The translations under genes were made by a program, and so were the position numbers. The notes beneath the pieces were generated by a model. It was not told where the DNA came from. It made no database searches and saw nothing but the letters and a program-made list of their open reading frames with translations. From Echria macrotheca (taxonomy: Eukaryota > Ascomycota > Sordariomycetes > Sordariales > Schizotheciaceae), in the NCBI GenBank assembly GCA_030411725.1, contig MU839836.1, positions 868,001-932,000 of the forward strand: a DNA stretch of 64,000 bases, in the 5' to 3' direction. This document shows, in pieces, positions 1 through 9,605 of this stretch; within the stretch, counting starts at the first letter, position 1; each line of letters starts with the position of its first letter.

Positions 1-1084
1 ACTCATTGTAGCGACGGACATCATGCACATGGAATGTAAATGGTTGCTGCATTTCGAGACATTGTTACGTAGAAAAAGCACACATGGATCTGCTGCATAT
101 TCTTCTGTATGGCCCAGTTGAGTGCACTAGACAGAGCCTAACCCGTACCACCGCTACAGCCACGCCATCACGCCGGCCCGCTTGGTCCAAGCTGTCTTTC
201 AGAGCTTTGAGGCTTGCCATTTTCATCAACTGGGATGCATATCCGACAATGTTGGTGTCCGCATCCACGCTTCCCACAGATCGAAGCTCCTTGGCTGTTT
301 CGACGCCAACACTGCCGGAAATTTAGGCACAGTTTTCAGCAAGGGATAGGAGCGCATTACCTCGTGGCAAACCCAGTGTGTAGCTAGGTCACATGGCATA
401 ATGCTTCGGAGACAACAACTGGCTTCCGTCCTACAGGTCAAAGTATTGGGGATTCTTCCTCGCGTCGGTCGTCGTCTTTGGATGGTCTATTTATCAGCAT
501 AGCAAAACCACGAGGCTGAGAAGACCACCATGCTGAGAGCCGCATAAGGTATTTGACCACTTGCATTCAACGGCATCAAGCCCCCTCACATATCTTGTGG
601 CCCACCGGCGCACGCCAACGCATGTTGGCCCATGCAAGAGCCACGTAGACAGGCGTGGGATGTGGGCACCCCGGCCGCTTGTAACATGGCCGAGGTAGGG
701 GGTTGACGGGATCATTGACCAATATCATCCGATTCAACATTTGAATTATGCAGGTCGGCTTACGAAGGTACCTCTTGCTGGGTGGTCCAGACACTGGTGT
801 GCCCCGGACCACCATGCACGCATGCCCACAACCGAGCAGACACAGGTTGAAGGATTTGAGAGGGGTATGGGAACATCTGGTGTCCTCAGATGAAGTGACA
901 CAGAGCCCAAGGGGTACGAAAGATGTGGGAAAGGAGAGGCGTTGCTTGGCGACTGCACGGCACGTTATATCAGGAGGAGCGGTCTTCGTTGAGCCCAGTC
1001 TCCATCTGCTCACAGTTTACACCCTTGATTCGCCCTCAAAAACCACCTTCCAACGTACTTCACAGATACGGCTCTGGTGATGGT
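1..1084. other. No supported gene
   Basis: Several short overlapping reading frames exist on both strands, but none has a recognisable domain, convincing splice sites or protein-like composition. I see no RNA gene or repeat here. Confidence 0.5.
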
Positions 1085-1540
1085 TCATTCTCCGTGGACT
1101 CCCCTGGCAGGACTGCACCATACCCGAAGTAAGACGGCAATCGACCAAATTGAACAAGGAGATAGGCTGACTTGGCGAGTTCTCCGAGGTTCCGGAAGCC
1201 GACTGTCGTCCCCCCGTCCCCCGGCTCCAGAATTCGAGCCTCGGTGAAAGACTCGGCTTTCAACACCCCGGCCAGAGACCTCTCCACTTATTCCCCCCGA
1301 CACCTTCTTGTACTCCAACCTTTCATTCACGATCTGCAAATCAAAATCCAGCCAGCTGTTGTAGTAGTCAGTACCTCTCCGCTTGTTCATGTCTTCACCG
1401 TCTGGCATCACCTCCATCTTGTAGTCCAGCCCATCGTAGCCCAAACAAGAAGCAACTGTCCCGTAAGGAGGCCTAGCTCCGGATTCTCGGGAGTTCTTGT
1501 CATCAGAATCATAGACCTCTACCTGTCCCTCCCCTTCCAT
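1085..1540 (-). CDS. Hypothetical ORF, possibly an exon of a decayed gene
   Basis: A 151-codon open frame on the minus strand begins with an acidic, Tyr/Asp-rich stretch of about 80 residues (Met-Glu-Gly-Glu-Gly start, later GLDYKMEVMPDGEDMNKRRG). It then becomes low-complexity Gly/Ser/Arg. The first half reads like real protein. The last part overlaps the segment duplicated near 1.7 kb. No family was recognised. It may be one exon of a minus-strand gene that also includes the open frame at 1718-2017, but no convincing splice junction joins them. The opposite strand is also open, so the coding strand is uncertain. Confidence 0.25.
   Translation of the reverse strand: MEGEGQVEVYDSDDKNSRESGARPPYGTVASCLGYDGLDYKMEVMPDGEDMNKRRGTDYYNSWLDFDLQIVNERLEYKKVSGGISGEVSGRGVESRVFHRGSNSGAGGRGDDSRLPEPRRTRQVSLSPCSIWSIAVLLRVWCSPARGVHGE
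1107..1183. repeat. Duplicated segment, copy A (partner at 1690-1757)
   Basis: The stretch containing 'gggcaatc...aacttgagcaagg' at 1710-1740 has a diverged counterpart here. In the same minus-strand frame, copy A reads ELAKSAYLLVQFG and copy B NDKSDYFLAQVG, followed in both by L-P-x-S-Y-F-G. The amino-acid similarity suggests the duplicated piece was once coding. Confidence 0.55.
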
Positions 1541-1689
1541 TTATGGTCTAGGGCCCATCAGCCGTTGCTCTTTGGAAATACCAGTGAACTAACACAGACT
1601 GTCAACAAAAGTCCTCGCTTTGGATTCTAGGGACATCCCATACGCAGCCAAGCTCCCTGCTGTCGCACTCCACAGGTAAGACTACACCG

Positions 1690-1757
1690 TACCTGACCCG
1701 AAGTATGAGATGGGCAATCAGCCAACTTGAGCAAGGAAATAGTCTGACTTATCATTG
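1690..1757. repeat. Duplicated segment, copy B
   Basis: Diverged second copy of the 1107-1183 segment. In this copy the shared minus-strand frame is interrupted by a stop codon. On the plus strand it could alternatively be read as an intron (gtaagac ... ttcacag). Confidence 0.5.
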
Positions 1758-2087
1758 GTTTCACAGCTACCAGCTACGCCCATAGTCATTGCTTGGCGCT
1801 GCACGACCTTGGTTCCAGTTCCATGCCCGGCACGTTCATATGCGGTTGCTATTGTGACTGCAAAAGGCAGATCGACGTTCCAAATTCGGAGTTCTGTCAG
1901 CGGTGTCTCAATCGCTGCCAAAAAGAGTGACCGCCCGCAACAAGACCCAAACAAGTATGCTGTCCCGAGACTCTTGAAAGTGCTTGGCTTCGGGCAAAAG
2001 GAGCTGACATTCCACATTCAGGTTCCTAACCCCAAAACACACAATCGCATCGCAGAGGACGACTCAGACTCGCCGCTTATAACCTAG
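1755..2087 (+). pseudogene. Possible GNAT acetyltransferase C-terminal relic
   Basis: The end of this open frame (LLKVLGFGQKELTFHIQVPN) lines up with the C-terminal signature of the two clearer GNAT proteins in this window, which have LLYGQLGF ... TFYIQVPG (18979 gene) and QLYSSQGF ... TFYIQVPG (37584 fragment). The upstream acetyl-CoA binding motif RRGHG of those copies is not present in this frame. If the match is real, this is a 5'-truncated or strongly diverged relic. The call rests on about 20 residues only. Confidence 0.3.
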
Positions 2088-2132
2088 GAAGTGCCGAGAC
2101 TATCCTCGTGTCCACCCCATAGCCTATCTAAG

Positions 2133-2669
2133 ATGTCAAATGGTGGCGCGTTCCCGCCTGCGGGCACCTCGTCCTTGGCCAGTGCCAATCCGAACGCGGC
2201 TGGTCCGCTTCCGGTCACTTCTTTGGCTTCTATTGGCAGCAATGGGCCTGGCAGAGCTGATCAGGACATGAATGAGAGGTCGGAACGAGTTACGTCGAGC
2301 GGTCGGCCAATTGGCTCAACCACGGCCCCGGTTCCGACTCCGCTCCCATCCCCGGCCCCATCTCCGGCCCCAACCCCCGGGCGGACTCCGGTCCCGACCG
2401 TGGCCTTACCTATGGCTCAAAACACCACATCTCCGAACCGGCCGGCCCCGACTCCGGCCTCTCCCACGGCTCAAGACAATACACCCCTGCAGGACCCGGC
2501 CACCCCAGCTTCGCCTATGACTCAAGAAAACACGCGTTCGGGCGACGCGGCCGCCTCAGCTTTGCCTGCGTCTCAAGACAACACTCCTTCAGACGACCGG
2601 CAGCCAGAACCAGTCAGCAATGGAGATCACACTATCCGAGTCTACATGGATGACATCTTGAGATCATAA
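2133..2669 (+). CDS. Pro/Thr/Ala-rich protein with conserved C-terminal motif
   Basis: A single-exon frame of 178 codons starting at the ATG at 2133 (Met-Ser-Asn-Gly-Gly). Almost the whole protein is predicted to be disordered. A proline-rich block (residues about 70-110, P-x-P and S-P-A-P repeats) is followed by four imperfect repeats of the type P-A-S-P-x-x-Q-D/E-N-T. The last eleven residues, IRVYMDDILRS, resemble the C-terminus of the minus-strand 871-residue protein next door (VRIFMDEVLNYDS). This suggests a shared terminal peptide, or that this is a shortened paralog of that protein's tail. The function is unknown. Confidence 0.5.
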   Translation: MSNGGAFPPAGTSSLASANPNAAGPLPVTSLASIGSNGPGRADQDMNERSERVTSSGRPIGSTTAPVPTPLPSPAPSPAPTPGRTPVPTVALPMAQNTTSPNRPAPTPASPTAQDNTPLQDPATPASPMTQENTRSGDAAASALPASQDNTPSDDRQPEPVSNGDHTIRVYMDDILRS

Positions 2670-2936
2670 TGCAGTTATGTAGCACTACATACGTGAAATG
2701 CGATTCAAGAATTCTACTTTGGTCATGACAACCTGTAACTTCGGAGCAATCGGGCATGAATGCGACCACAATTGCGTTGATTGGCTGGCTCGCTCGGTTC
2801 GGCAAGTTTCAGCCAGTCAGAAGTAGGTTGCATTTGCGGGTTTTAGGCCACAACATCACTCCATGTCCTCAAAAGTGACGTGAATTGCCACCAGCCTCTT
2901 TCCCATCATAATTTCAAACGTACCCCCTTTGAACAC
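2670..2936. other. Intergenic; no gene seen
   Basis: The spacer between two plus-strand genes shows no open frame with coding character. It contains CCAAT-like and AT-rich stretches, but nothing definite. Confidence 0.4.
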
Positions 2937-3526
2937 ATGCAGTCGTCACCAAAGCACAGGTTTATCACACTTCCCTCCCATGTTCTCTTCCAAGAAGTTG
3001 GAGAGCAGTTGGCAGATCAGACACCGGTCCTCTTCAGAGGATCCATCTATCAGTATAAATTGCCAGGTCCTAGCGAGAAGGTCCGGAATGTGGTCGTCAA
3101 AGAAATGGTATGTTTCTAACCCCCGTTGGAGGCTGTTGAGCTTACACTTTGGAGGAATCCGACTTGGAGAAATGGGCAGAAACGCAGCAGATGGTCATCA
3201 GTTTTGAGGGCCACCTAGGCCGACCGAAATTTCTCAAAATCAAGAGGAACGGGGACGCGACATCACGGCTCCAGACTAGAAAAGGTCAAAATGCCATTCT
3301 GTTACCTTTTCACAAGGGTTCAATAGACGTCTCTGTCTGTAATTTGGGCGGGGATGGCGAGTACTCCGTTCCGTGGAGTTGTCAGTTTGCCCTTCACATT
3401 GGCGAGGGTTTGGAGATGTGGCCACTGACAGGAGACCTGACGTTCCACCTCACCCCCTTCGAGCTCAAAGCAAGGCCTACGATAGCTACGGCGACGGAGG
3501 ATGATGGTGGCCTTAACGAGGCATGA
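2937..3526 (+). CDS. Two-exon hypothetical protein (180 aa)
   Basis: The model is exon 1 2937-3107 and exon 2 3155-3526, joined in phase 0 by a 47-bp intron (gtatgt ... ttggag). The first exon encodes MQSSPKHRFITLPSHVLFQE and the second starts ESDLEKWAETQQMV. The product is soluble-looking, with beta-rich spacing and an acidic C-terminus (ATEDDGGLNEA). I do not recognise a family. It lies tail-to-tail with the minus-strand 871-residue gene, with stop codons only 51 bp apart. The intron joins two frames that both look coding, which supports the model. The exact start is uncertain. Confidence 0.5.
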
Positions 3527-3577
3527 AGGATTATGCGAAGATTTTGGGATTTCTCAGGAGCTACAGCTTGCTTGTAT

Positions 3578-6342
3578 TCACCCCGCCGCATCTTCTGAAT
3601 CATAATTCAGTACTTCATCCATGAATATGCGAACCGGGTCGGGCGACGCAGCAAGATCTTGCGTCGTCCGACCCAGTATTGGAGCTGGCCCCAGGAGGCC
3701 GATGCTAAGTTCCTCGTCCCCTGCCGATTCCACCGTGTTGTAACCTCCCCCGCCAAGTGGTGCCTGTTGCCCCATGCCAACCTCCATATTCGCCGGTCTA
3801 CTTGTGAATTCGACAGACAAAGAGGTTCCATCCGGCAAGGTGATGTTAGGACCGGGACGAGGGATGTCGGGATCCCCCCTTTCTTGGTCACGTGACACTG
3901 ACTCCGGATTGCTCGAGGTAGCCAAGAGCGAGAGCATTGGGTCAAGGTGTTGATGATCTGTCCTAAAGGCGGATTCTCCTGATTGCTGCTGTACAGAAAG
4001 GTCTGGCACGGAAGATCCAAGCTGTTCTACTCCCGGTCCGGCCGGGGCCTCGTTGTGCTGTGAGAAGGGTTCGCTAGGCGGTGGCTCCAATAAGAGTCTC
4101 GGATCAACGGCTCTTAAACTGCTGCCGTCTAAGACAGCGGCGGCAACAAGTGCTTCGAAAAGCGACCCGAATGGCTGGTGTACGGCTCGTTCGGTCTCAG
4201 GCCGCAACAACGCCTGCTCAGCATTGCTAGCTTGTGGTGTCTCCTCTATATGTGCCCCTTTGGCTACTGTTGTGTCATCGGAATGGTTATCGTCAGGTTG
4301 ATCGTCGTCCAACTGGTTTTCGTTAGATGACGCCGCCTGCCCGAACGTGCTCTCATCCGCTGCCGTTTGGTTTTGTTTTTGTTGCGTGTCCTTTTGGGTT
4401 GTATCTGCTGAAGCTGTGGTGTCTGGGAACCGATCTGCATACCGCCCAGCGCCCCATGATTGATCCTTATGAGCCTCCTCGGACTGATTAAATCCTCGGC
4501 GGTATTCGGCGAACTCTATGGGGCGCGTTTGGTTGTTTAGCTGGCTTTGGGGCTGTGGCACGGGGAGCGAAGGAAGAATGGCACTATTTTCTTTGTGCCT
4601 TGGTTGCTTCTTTTTGTTACCGGACGGGTTACCGGCTTTGCGTCGTCTGCTGGTATCTCGATTGGGTCTGTTCGGGGCCTGTTTTGGTCTTGTTCCTCGG
4701 TGCTGCGCGTTTCTACTCCCGTTCACTAGCGTGAACTGCGCAATACGCGCAACCGGGGAGACCGATTTGCCTGAGGATGGGTTGCGGGTGTCTGCGTTCA
4801 CTTGTGTCCTCGGCGATCCTAGGAGAGGTAATGCTGTAGATGGGTTGCCGCCCTGAAGTTTTCTCACGGGCAGAAGACAGACGGTCAACCGATTGCCCGA
4901 CTTCTCCAACTTCACCCACACTTTCTGGCCAGCTTCTTTGCGTAGGAGTGTTGAGTAGGGAATTTGCCCGGCGTTTATTGCGAGTTTTGGCAAGTTACCT
5001 GCGTCCTCCTCGATTTCTGACTGGAGGTGCAAATCGGCAAAATTGCCGAGTTTGACGGACTTACAGACCTCCTCATACCTGAATTCCATGTCAGAACACC
5101 TTGAATATCACACACTGATAGGTGCGAACGTACCGGGCTTTAGGGTCCATGAGAGTGAGGAAAAAAGCTGGATTAACAACTGGTGTATCCTCCTCAATGT
5201 CAAATTTAAAGCCCTTCTCAAGAAAAATGTCCGTAATCTTCTCGACAACCTCGTCAAGTCGAGCTCTCCCGATTCCCGAACCGTTTGTCAAAGCAGACCC
5301 TTTGGGTCTCGTTTCTGGACCTTGTCAGAAACCATCTCTAGTTCAGATTCGTTCACATACCTCTCAGCGCGTTATATATCACGCTGGCGGAAGCTCCCCA
5401 GAACCTCTTGGTATTGTTGACAACCCCACTTGTCACTATACACATAGCCTCCTTTTTCAGCACGCTCTGTTCCTCGTCGAAGTTACCCGTCTCAGAGTGG
5501 GCTTTGTCAAGGGACCGGCCACAAACCCCCGCGTAGAGAGAATACAGATTTGTTAGCCATGCGTTGAATTGAAATTCAGACTTGGAGGCATCGAGAAGCT
5601 CCTCGAGAGCCTTCTGAAAAGATACCTTGGTACCTTTCTCTCTGGTTCCATTCTCTCTGGTTTCTTCCTCTCTGGATAGGCGAAGCTCGAAAAGCCGTTG
5701 GCCTAGGTCGTCGATCGAGTGGTTTTGTTTGATCTTGGATAGCTGCTCGAAACCCCTGAAAGCTTTTTCGTAATAGCCATCAGCAAACTTGGTGATAGGG
5801 TCGACCTTGTCGGAGCTGGTGGTCTTATCGGAGCTGGTGGTCTTATCGGAGCTGGTGGCGTTGTCGGAGCCGGCGGCCGGCAGATTCCGAGCAGCTGTAT
5901 TCAGGAGAAGGTTGGACGATGACTCGGCGATCCGCCTTCGTTTGATCCGGTCTTGGTAAGCTGCGTCTCTACCGCCCTGGTCATCAAATGATTCATCCGA
6001 GTATGAACCCTGCCGGCACCCATTCGCTGATTCCACCGGGAGTCGCCGTTTGAATCTGTGAGTTGATTAGTGGATTGCTCATATTCGCAGACTCTGCACT
6101 CACGTAGTGTAGAGCCAACGGCCTCCAAATGTCTCTTCACACTCCTCCTGGATGGCCTCGTCGACCTCGTCCTCGGCGAAGGCGGCCGTGCAGCATGGCT
6201 CGGATTCTGCAGAACAGTCATGAAAGGTACCGTTGCGGCGGGGAAGAGCCTGTGCCTGGATTGTAATCTCTTCTGCATGGGAGCCACGAGTAAGGCGCAC
6301 ATGTATCGTACGTATTGCTGGTGAAGGTAGTTCTTGTGCCAT
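3578..6342 (-). CDS. Four-exon large hypothetical protein (about 871 aa), mostly disordered
   Basis: Minus-strand exons are 6342-6104, 6055-5361, 5314-5134 and 5078-3578. Introns begin GTGAGT, GTATGT and GTACGT and end CAG, CAG and TTCAG, and all phases agree through to the stop. The N-terminus (MAQELPSPAIRTIHVRLTRG) is followed by an acidic, Cys-containing stretch. A charged helical region around residues 90-310 holds a threefold TTSSDK-type repeat. A compact part around residues 310-460 spans exons 3-4. The rest is a Q/N/P/S-rich disordered tail ending VRIFMDEVLNYDSEDAAG. I do not recognise a family. The layout of a small ordered N-half with a long polar tail and short terminal motif would suit a nuclear regulator or scaffold, but that is inference. 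Acceptors CAG and AAG six bases apart at exon 3 could give two isoforms differing by two residues. Confidence 0.7.
5807..5862 (-). repeat. In-frame tandem repeat coding for Ser-Ser-Asp-Lys-Thr-Thr units
   Basis: A roughly 18-bp unit (reading on the plus strand as ggagctggtggtcttatc) is repeated about three times inside exon 2 of the 871-residue gene. It encodes successive TSSDKT blocks. The unit length is a multiple of three, so copy-number change would keep the frame. Confidence 0.85.
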
Positions 6343-6444
6343 TCTCGCCAGATGCCGTCAGATGTGCAGAGTTGGGGTCTAGTCACCCTTGAAGAGCTTT
6401 TGATCGAAAACGCCCTAGCCGAAAAAGGTCAAGCCACTTAGACC

Positions 6445-6481
6445 ACCCCTGCGTCCATTCTACTAGAATGGACGCAGGGGT
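6445..6481. repeat. Perfect 37-bp palindrome
   Basis: Two perfectly complementary 18-base arms (left arm contains cccctgcgtccattcta) surround a single central base. It sits about 100 bp upstream of the start codon of the minus-strand 871-residue gene. It could be a cruciform-forming regulatory site or the collapsed ends of a small inverted-repeat transposon. Confidence 0.9.
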
Positions 6482-8059
6482 CTTTGGGCCCCACGGAGCA
6501 TATCAAGCCATCTTCTGGTGCCTTCTTCCTTTGATCCATTCCCTCCCGTCTGTCATCACTCATCACTCATTGCAGGGCTTTCATTGGCAGGTTGCGCCGT
6601 ATGGAACCACTTTCGTCCCTCATCCGCCCGCGGCAGGTTCTCTGGGCGGACGTGAACTCGGCCAGCTGGTCGTTTCGCCGTGATTCGGCCCATTTTTGGT
6701 GCAATTCTAAGCCACATCTAGTTGCCTTGTCGGCCTACCTGGGCGCAAGCTTGCATGATCGATGCGAACGCGCCCTGGGGGGTGCTCTTTTCCTCGCTTG
6801 CCCATGTTGGTTGGTTGCCTTGCACTCCTCAGTCGCCTTGTCGAGCTATTTCCTTTTCGCGGAATTGGAAATTCTCCTCCTCGTCCGCGGCCGTTTGTGG
6901 TAGTTGTTGGTTAAAAGGTGGCAGCTTGCCTACAGTTCTCTGCATCTCGTCTTTCTCCTTCATCGTTGTCCTGATTCTGCTCCTGCTTGGCCCCATCCAA
7001 CGAGAAGAGGTCGGGGCAAAGCGGTGGGATTCAGGATTGTCGGCACTCCAGCACGCGGGATCTACAATGGTTGTCTCTTGGTTGGACAGTCTCCTCGATC
7101 GCATTGTTTGCGTTGACTGACTTCACAATGGGCTACTGGGCTACTGGTTTGGGCTTGGCGGTGTGTTCATGTGGCCGTCCCACAAAGTTTGCTCCCACTC
7201 CCACATTATCGCTGCGCCTCGCTCCACCGCGCTCTCATCTGTCTTAATCTCTCCCCCGGGGATGCATTGTGTGGTGGATTTGCTGGGTTCTCTGTCTGTC
7301 TCTCCTCTCCTTCGAGCACTTCCTCTGTTCCCTTTGGACTGAACCCCGAGCCACAGTGCTCTTCACGCTCCATGTTCTGCTCCCACTCCCACTCCCCTAC
7401 CACCATTCCGTTCTCGCCCGCTGACGAATCTAAATCGGGGGAAAATCCCTTCCATTCTTAACCCTTGTCTGGTCCCCGGCTGGGAATCAGATCCGAGGAA
7501 ATGGATGTCCACCCCGACGCGTGCTCCCCGTATTTGCCCCTGGTTTTCCCAAGTCTGGACCACGGCACGCACTGCGGAGGTACCTTGCCATGTCATCCCC
7601 GGCTGGGGAACCGTTTTCCGGCCCTGTTTAGGCAGTCCTCTCTGACTCGATTCCTTGCGCAGGTTCGATTTCCCCGGGCATACGCAGTCGGAGGCGGATC
7701 GGGTAACCGGGGCCGCCACTTTGGCTTCCCCCTTGCTTTCATTCCTTATTCCCTCGATATTGACACACAGGAACTGACCCGCTTTGTTCGAGAGGGATGC
7801 TACCGTGGCTGAACATGCAGCTTGCAGCATGGACCAGCCAGCCGGCGGCCCGGCTCTGCTAACCTAGTCCTGACCAAGGTCTTGCTCGAGCTGTACTTTA
7901 TCCCCCCCCCAGCCGCCGGCGCCGGCGCCGCCGCGACAGCATGATCCCGACTTCAGCCAAAGCCTGCTTCCACACAGATGCTCTCTTGTCTGGGTCGTGG
8001 CACTCAGGTTGACGAGCTGAAGGCCACAACTGCCACGCTCTCCTTCACACATCACCAAC
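6482..8059. other. Long gene-less stretch, pyrimidine-rich leader of the next gene
   Basis: About 1.6 kb holds only overlapping short frames with Ser/Pro/Cys-rich, non-protein-like translations. The plus strand is rich in C and T (many tctcctc and cactccc runs). A GC-only tract of ccgccggcgccggcgccgc type lies at about 7910-7935. Fungal promoters and leaders commonly look like this, so it probably serves the 8060 gene. I see no RNA gene. Confidence 0.5.
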
Positions 8060-9064
8060 ATGGCCAGCAACGAGGACCGCGGGCCGATGCTTCAAAGTAC
8101 AATCTTCTTACTCTTTTCCGGGGCATTTTGCGCCTACGTGAGTCGCATTTACATCCGCCTTTCAAAAACGGGGCTCACCTCCACCGACTATTCCATCAGC
8201 GCCGCCATGCTCGCCGACCTTTCTTCCACCATTTTCACATCTGTCGCCATCGGGCATGGCTTTGGAAAGCACACAAGCGACATCCCCGGCGGTCCTGACA
8301 GCCTCATCACCATCTCGAATTGTCTCCTCTGCGCCCGGATGACGGGCATGATCGCCTCGGGCCTTTCGCGTATCTCAATGGCCTCTCTCCTCTATCCCTT
8401 GGTCCAAGCTGCCAGCTGGGAACACCGGAAACGCTGGAAATGCCTCCTCTGGGGAATCATCGTGTCACAACTCCTGCTTGTTGTCGCATACGGAATCGTA
8501 CAGCTCGTCCAATACTTAATATCCAAGTGCCACAAGACCGAGGCATACTGTCTCGACCCCACGCAGAAGACAGAATGTCTCAGCCCCACACAGGCCCTCG
8601 TCTTCTCATACACATCTTTTGCGATATGGACCCTCAGCGATTGCATCTGCACCATAATCTCAAGCCTTCTCATCTATCCACTCCAACGCCCATGGCTTGA
8701 AAGGGCATTTCTCATTGTGCTGATGGCATCATGCCTGTTGGCGACCTTGTGCGGGATTCCTAGGATTTATTACCTTTCGGCGTCCGACCGGGGCACAAGC
8801 GATGCGTTGTGGGAGCTGATACCTGAGTTGATATGGCGTTATGTGGAGCAGTGTCTCATTCTTATCGCGTCGTGCGCGCCGTTCTTAAAACCTCTGATTG
8901 AGAAAGGTTTGAGGCGATTAGGGATGCCGACGTTCGGTATACTGATAAGGGAGTTGAACAGGGCGAGCTCACTCCCAGTGACGGAGGGGAGTTGCGCAGA
9001 GAGGAGGGAGTGGGAGGGGGGGAAGAGGGTGGTGTGGAGCCGCTCAAGTGATTCGGGAAAGTGA
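8060..9064 (+). CDS. Rhodopsin-domain (PTH11-like) seven-helix membrane protein
   Basis: A single-exon frame of 334 residues starting MASNEDRGPM. Seven hydrophobic segments are visible at roughly residues 11-33, 44-66, 93-116, 124-151, 176-202, 209-233 and 247-269. Short loops lie between them, with paired cysteines in the large loop after helix 4. The last helix carries the arrangement CLILIASCAPFLKPLIE, typical of the fungal rhodopsin-like domain family found in PTH11-type G-protein-coupled receptor candidates. The tail is short, basic and Ser-rich. There is no N-terminal CFEM domain. The protein is expected in the plasma membrane or endomembranes. The ligand and any signalling role are unknown. 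The assignment rests on topology and the helix-7 pattern. Confidence 0.85.
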   Translation: MASNEDRGPMLQSTIFLLFSGAFCAYVSRIYIRLSKTGLTSTDYSISAAMLADLSSTIFTSVAIGHGFGKHTSDIPGGPDSLITISNCLLCARMTGMIASGLSRISMASLLYPLVQAASWEHRKRWKCLLWGIIVSQLLLVVAYGIVQLVQYLISKCHKTEAYCLDPTQKTECLSPTQALVFSYTSFAIWTLSDCICTIISSLLIYPLQRPWLERAFLIVLMASCLLATLCGIPRIYYLSASDRGTSDALWELIPELIWRYVEQCLILIASCAPFLKPLIEKGLRRLGMPTFGILIRELNRASSLPVTEGSCAERREWEGGKRVVWSRSSDSGK

Positions 9065-9605
9065 TAAAAGGGACAACAACGCGAACGCTGGCGGTATGCT
9101 CTTCTTGTCTTGAAGGAGGCACTTTGTAAATACTTCGTTTCGGCTGCGTACGTGGGTGCAGTCTCCGTGTTCCTCCACGGATGACATGCCAGCAAAAATG
9201 CCGGGCCCAGGGCAATGTTAGTCGGGCGTGCGTGGGTGGGCCCCCACGTTTGTCTTCCTGGGGTCACTTGCTACCCTGGCTCCATGAACCAGACCCGGGG
9301 CGCCGAAGTTGCGAGGATCACCTGCCGGCACGGTTGCTTCTTGAGCATGCAGCTCTGTCCCTTTTCCGTGAGGCGTGCAAGGACCAGGGCCTCTAGCTGT
9401 CATCCACCCTGCCATGGCTTGACTGAATCTGGCACATGGCACATGGGCTCAACCGCCCCCTCGCCGGGACAGGAATTCTGGAAATTGCAATTGGTGACAT
9501 ATAGCACGGGCGCGGGACCTGTTCTTCAAGTGCTGGGGATTTACCTTACTCCTTTCACGCAACTCCAGTTCACGTCTCACTTTTCACTGCTGTGGAACAT
9601 CAACT

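Noticed and set aside
576..1013. A 145-codon minus-strand frame
   Set aside because: Composition is Cys/Pro/Arg-rich with no domain, no intron signals and several competing frames of similar length. I judged it to be chance.
5353..5361. Stop codon at 5353 as the end of the 227-codon frame
   Set aside because: A GTATGT donor eight bases earlier, with a matching acceptor, rejoins the frame to the next coding block, so the stop lies in an intron.
6829..7830. Several 90-155 codon frames on both strands between the first palindrome and the membrane-protein gene
   Set aside because: They mirror the pyrimidine-rich strand (Ser/Pro/Leu/His on one side, Glu/Gly/Arg on the other). This is typical of leader sequence, not coding DNA.
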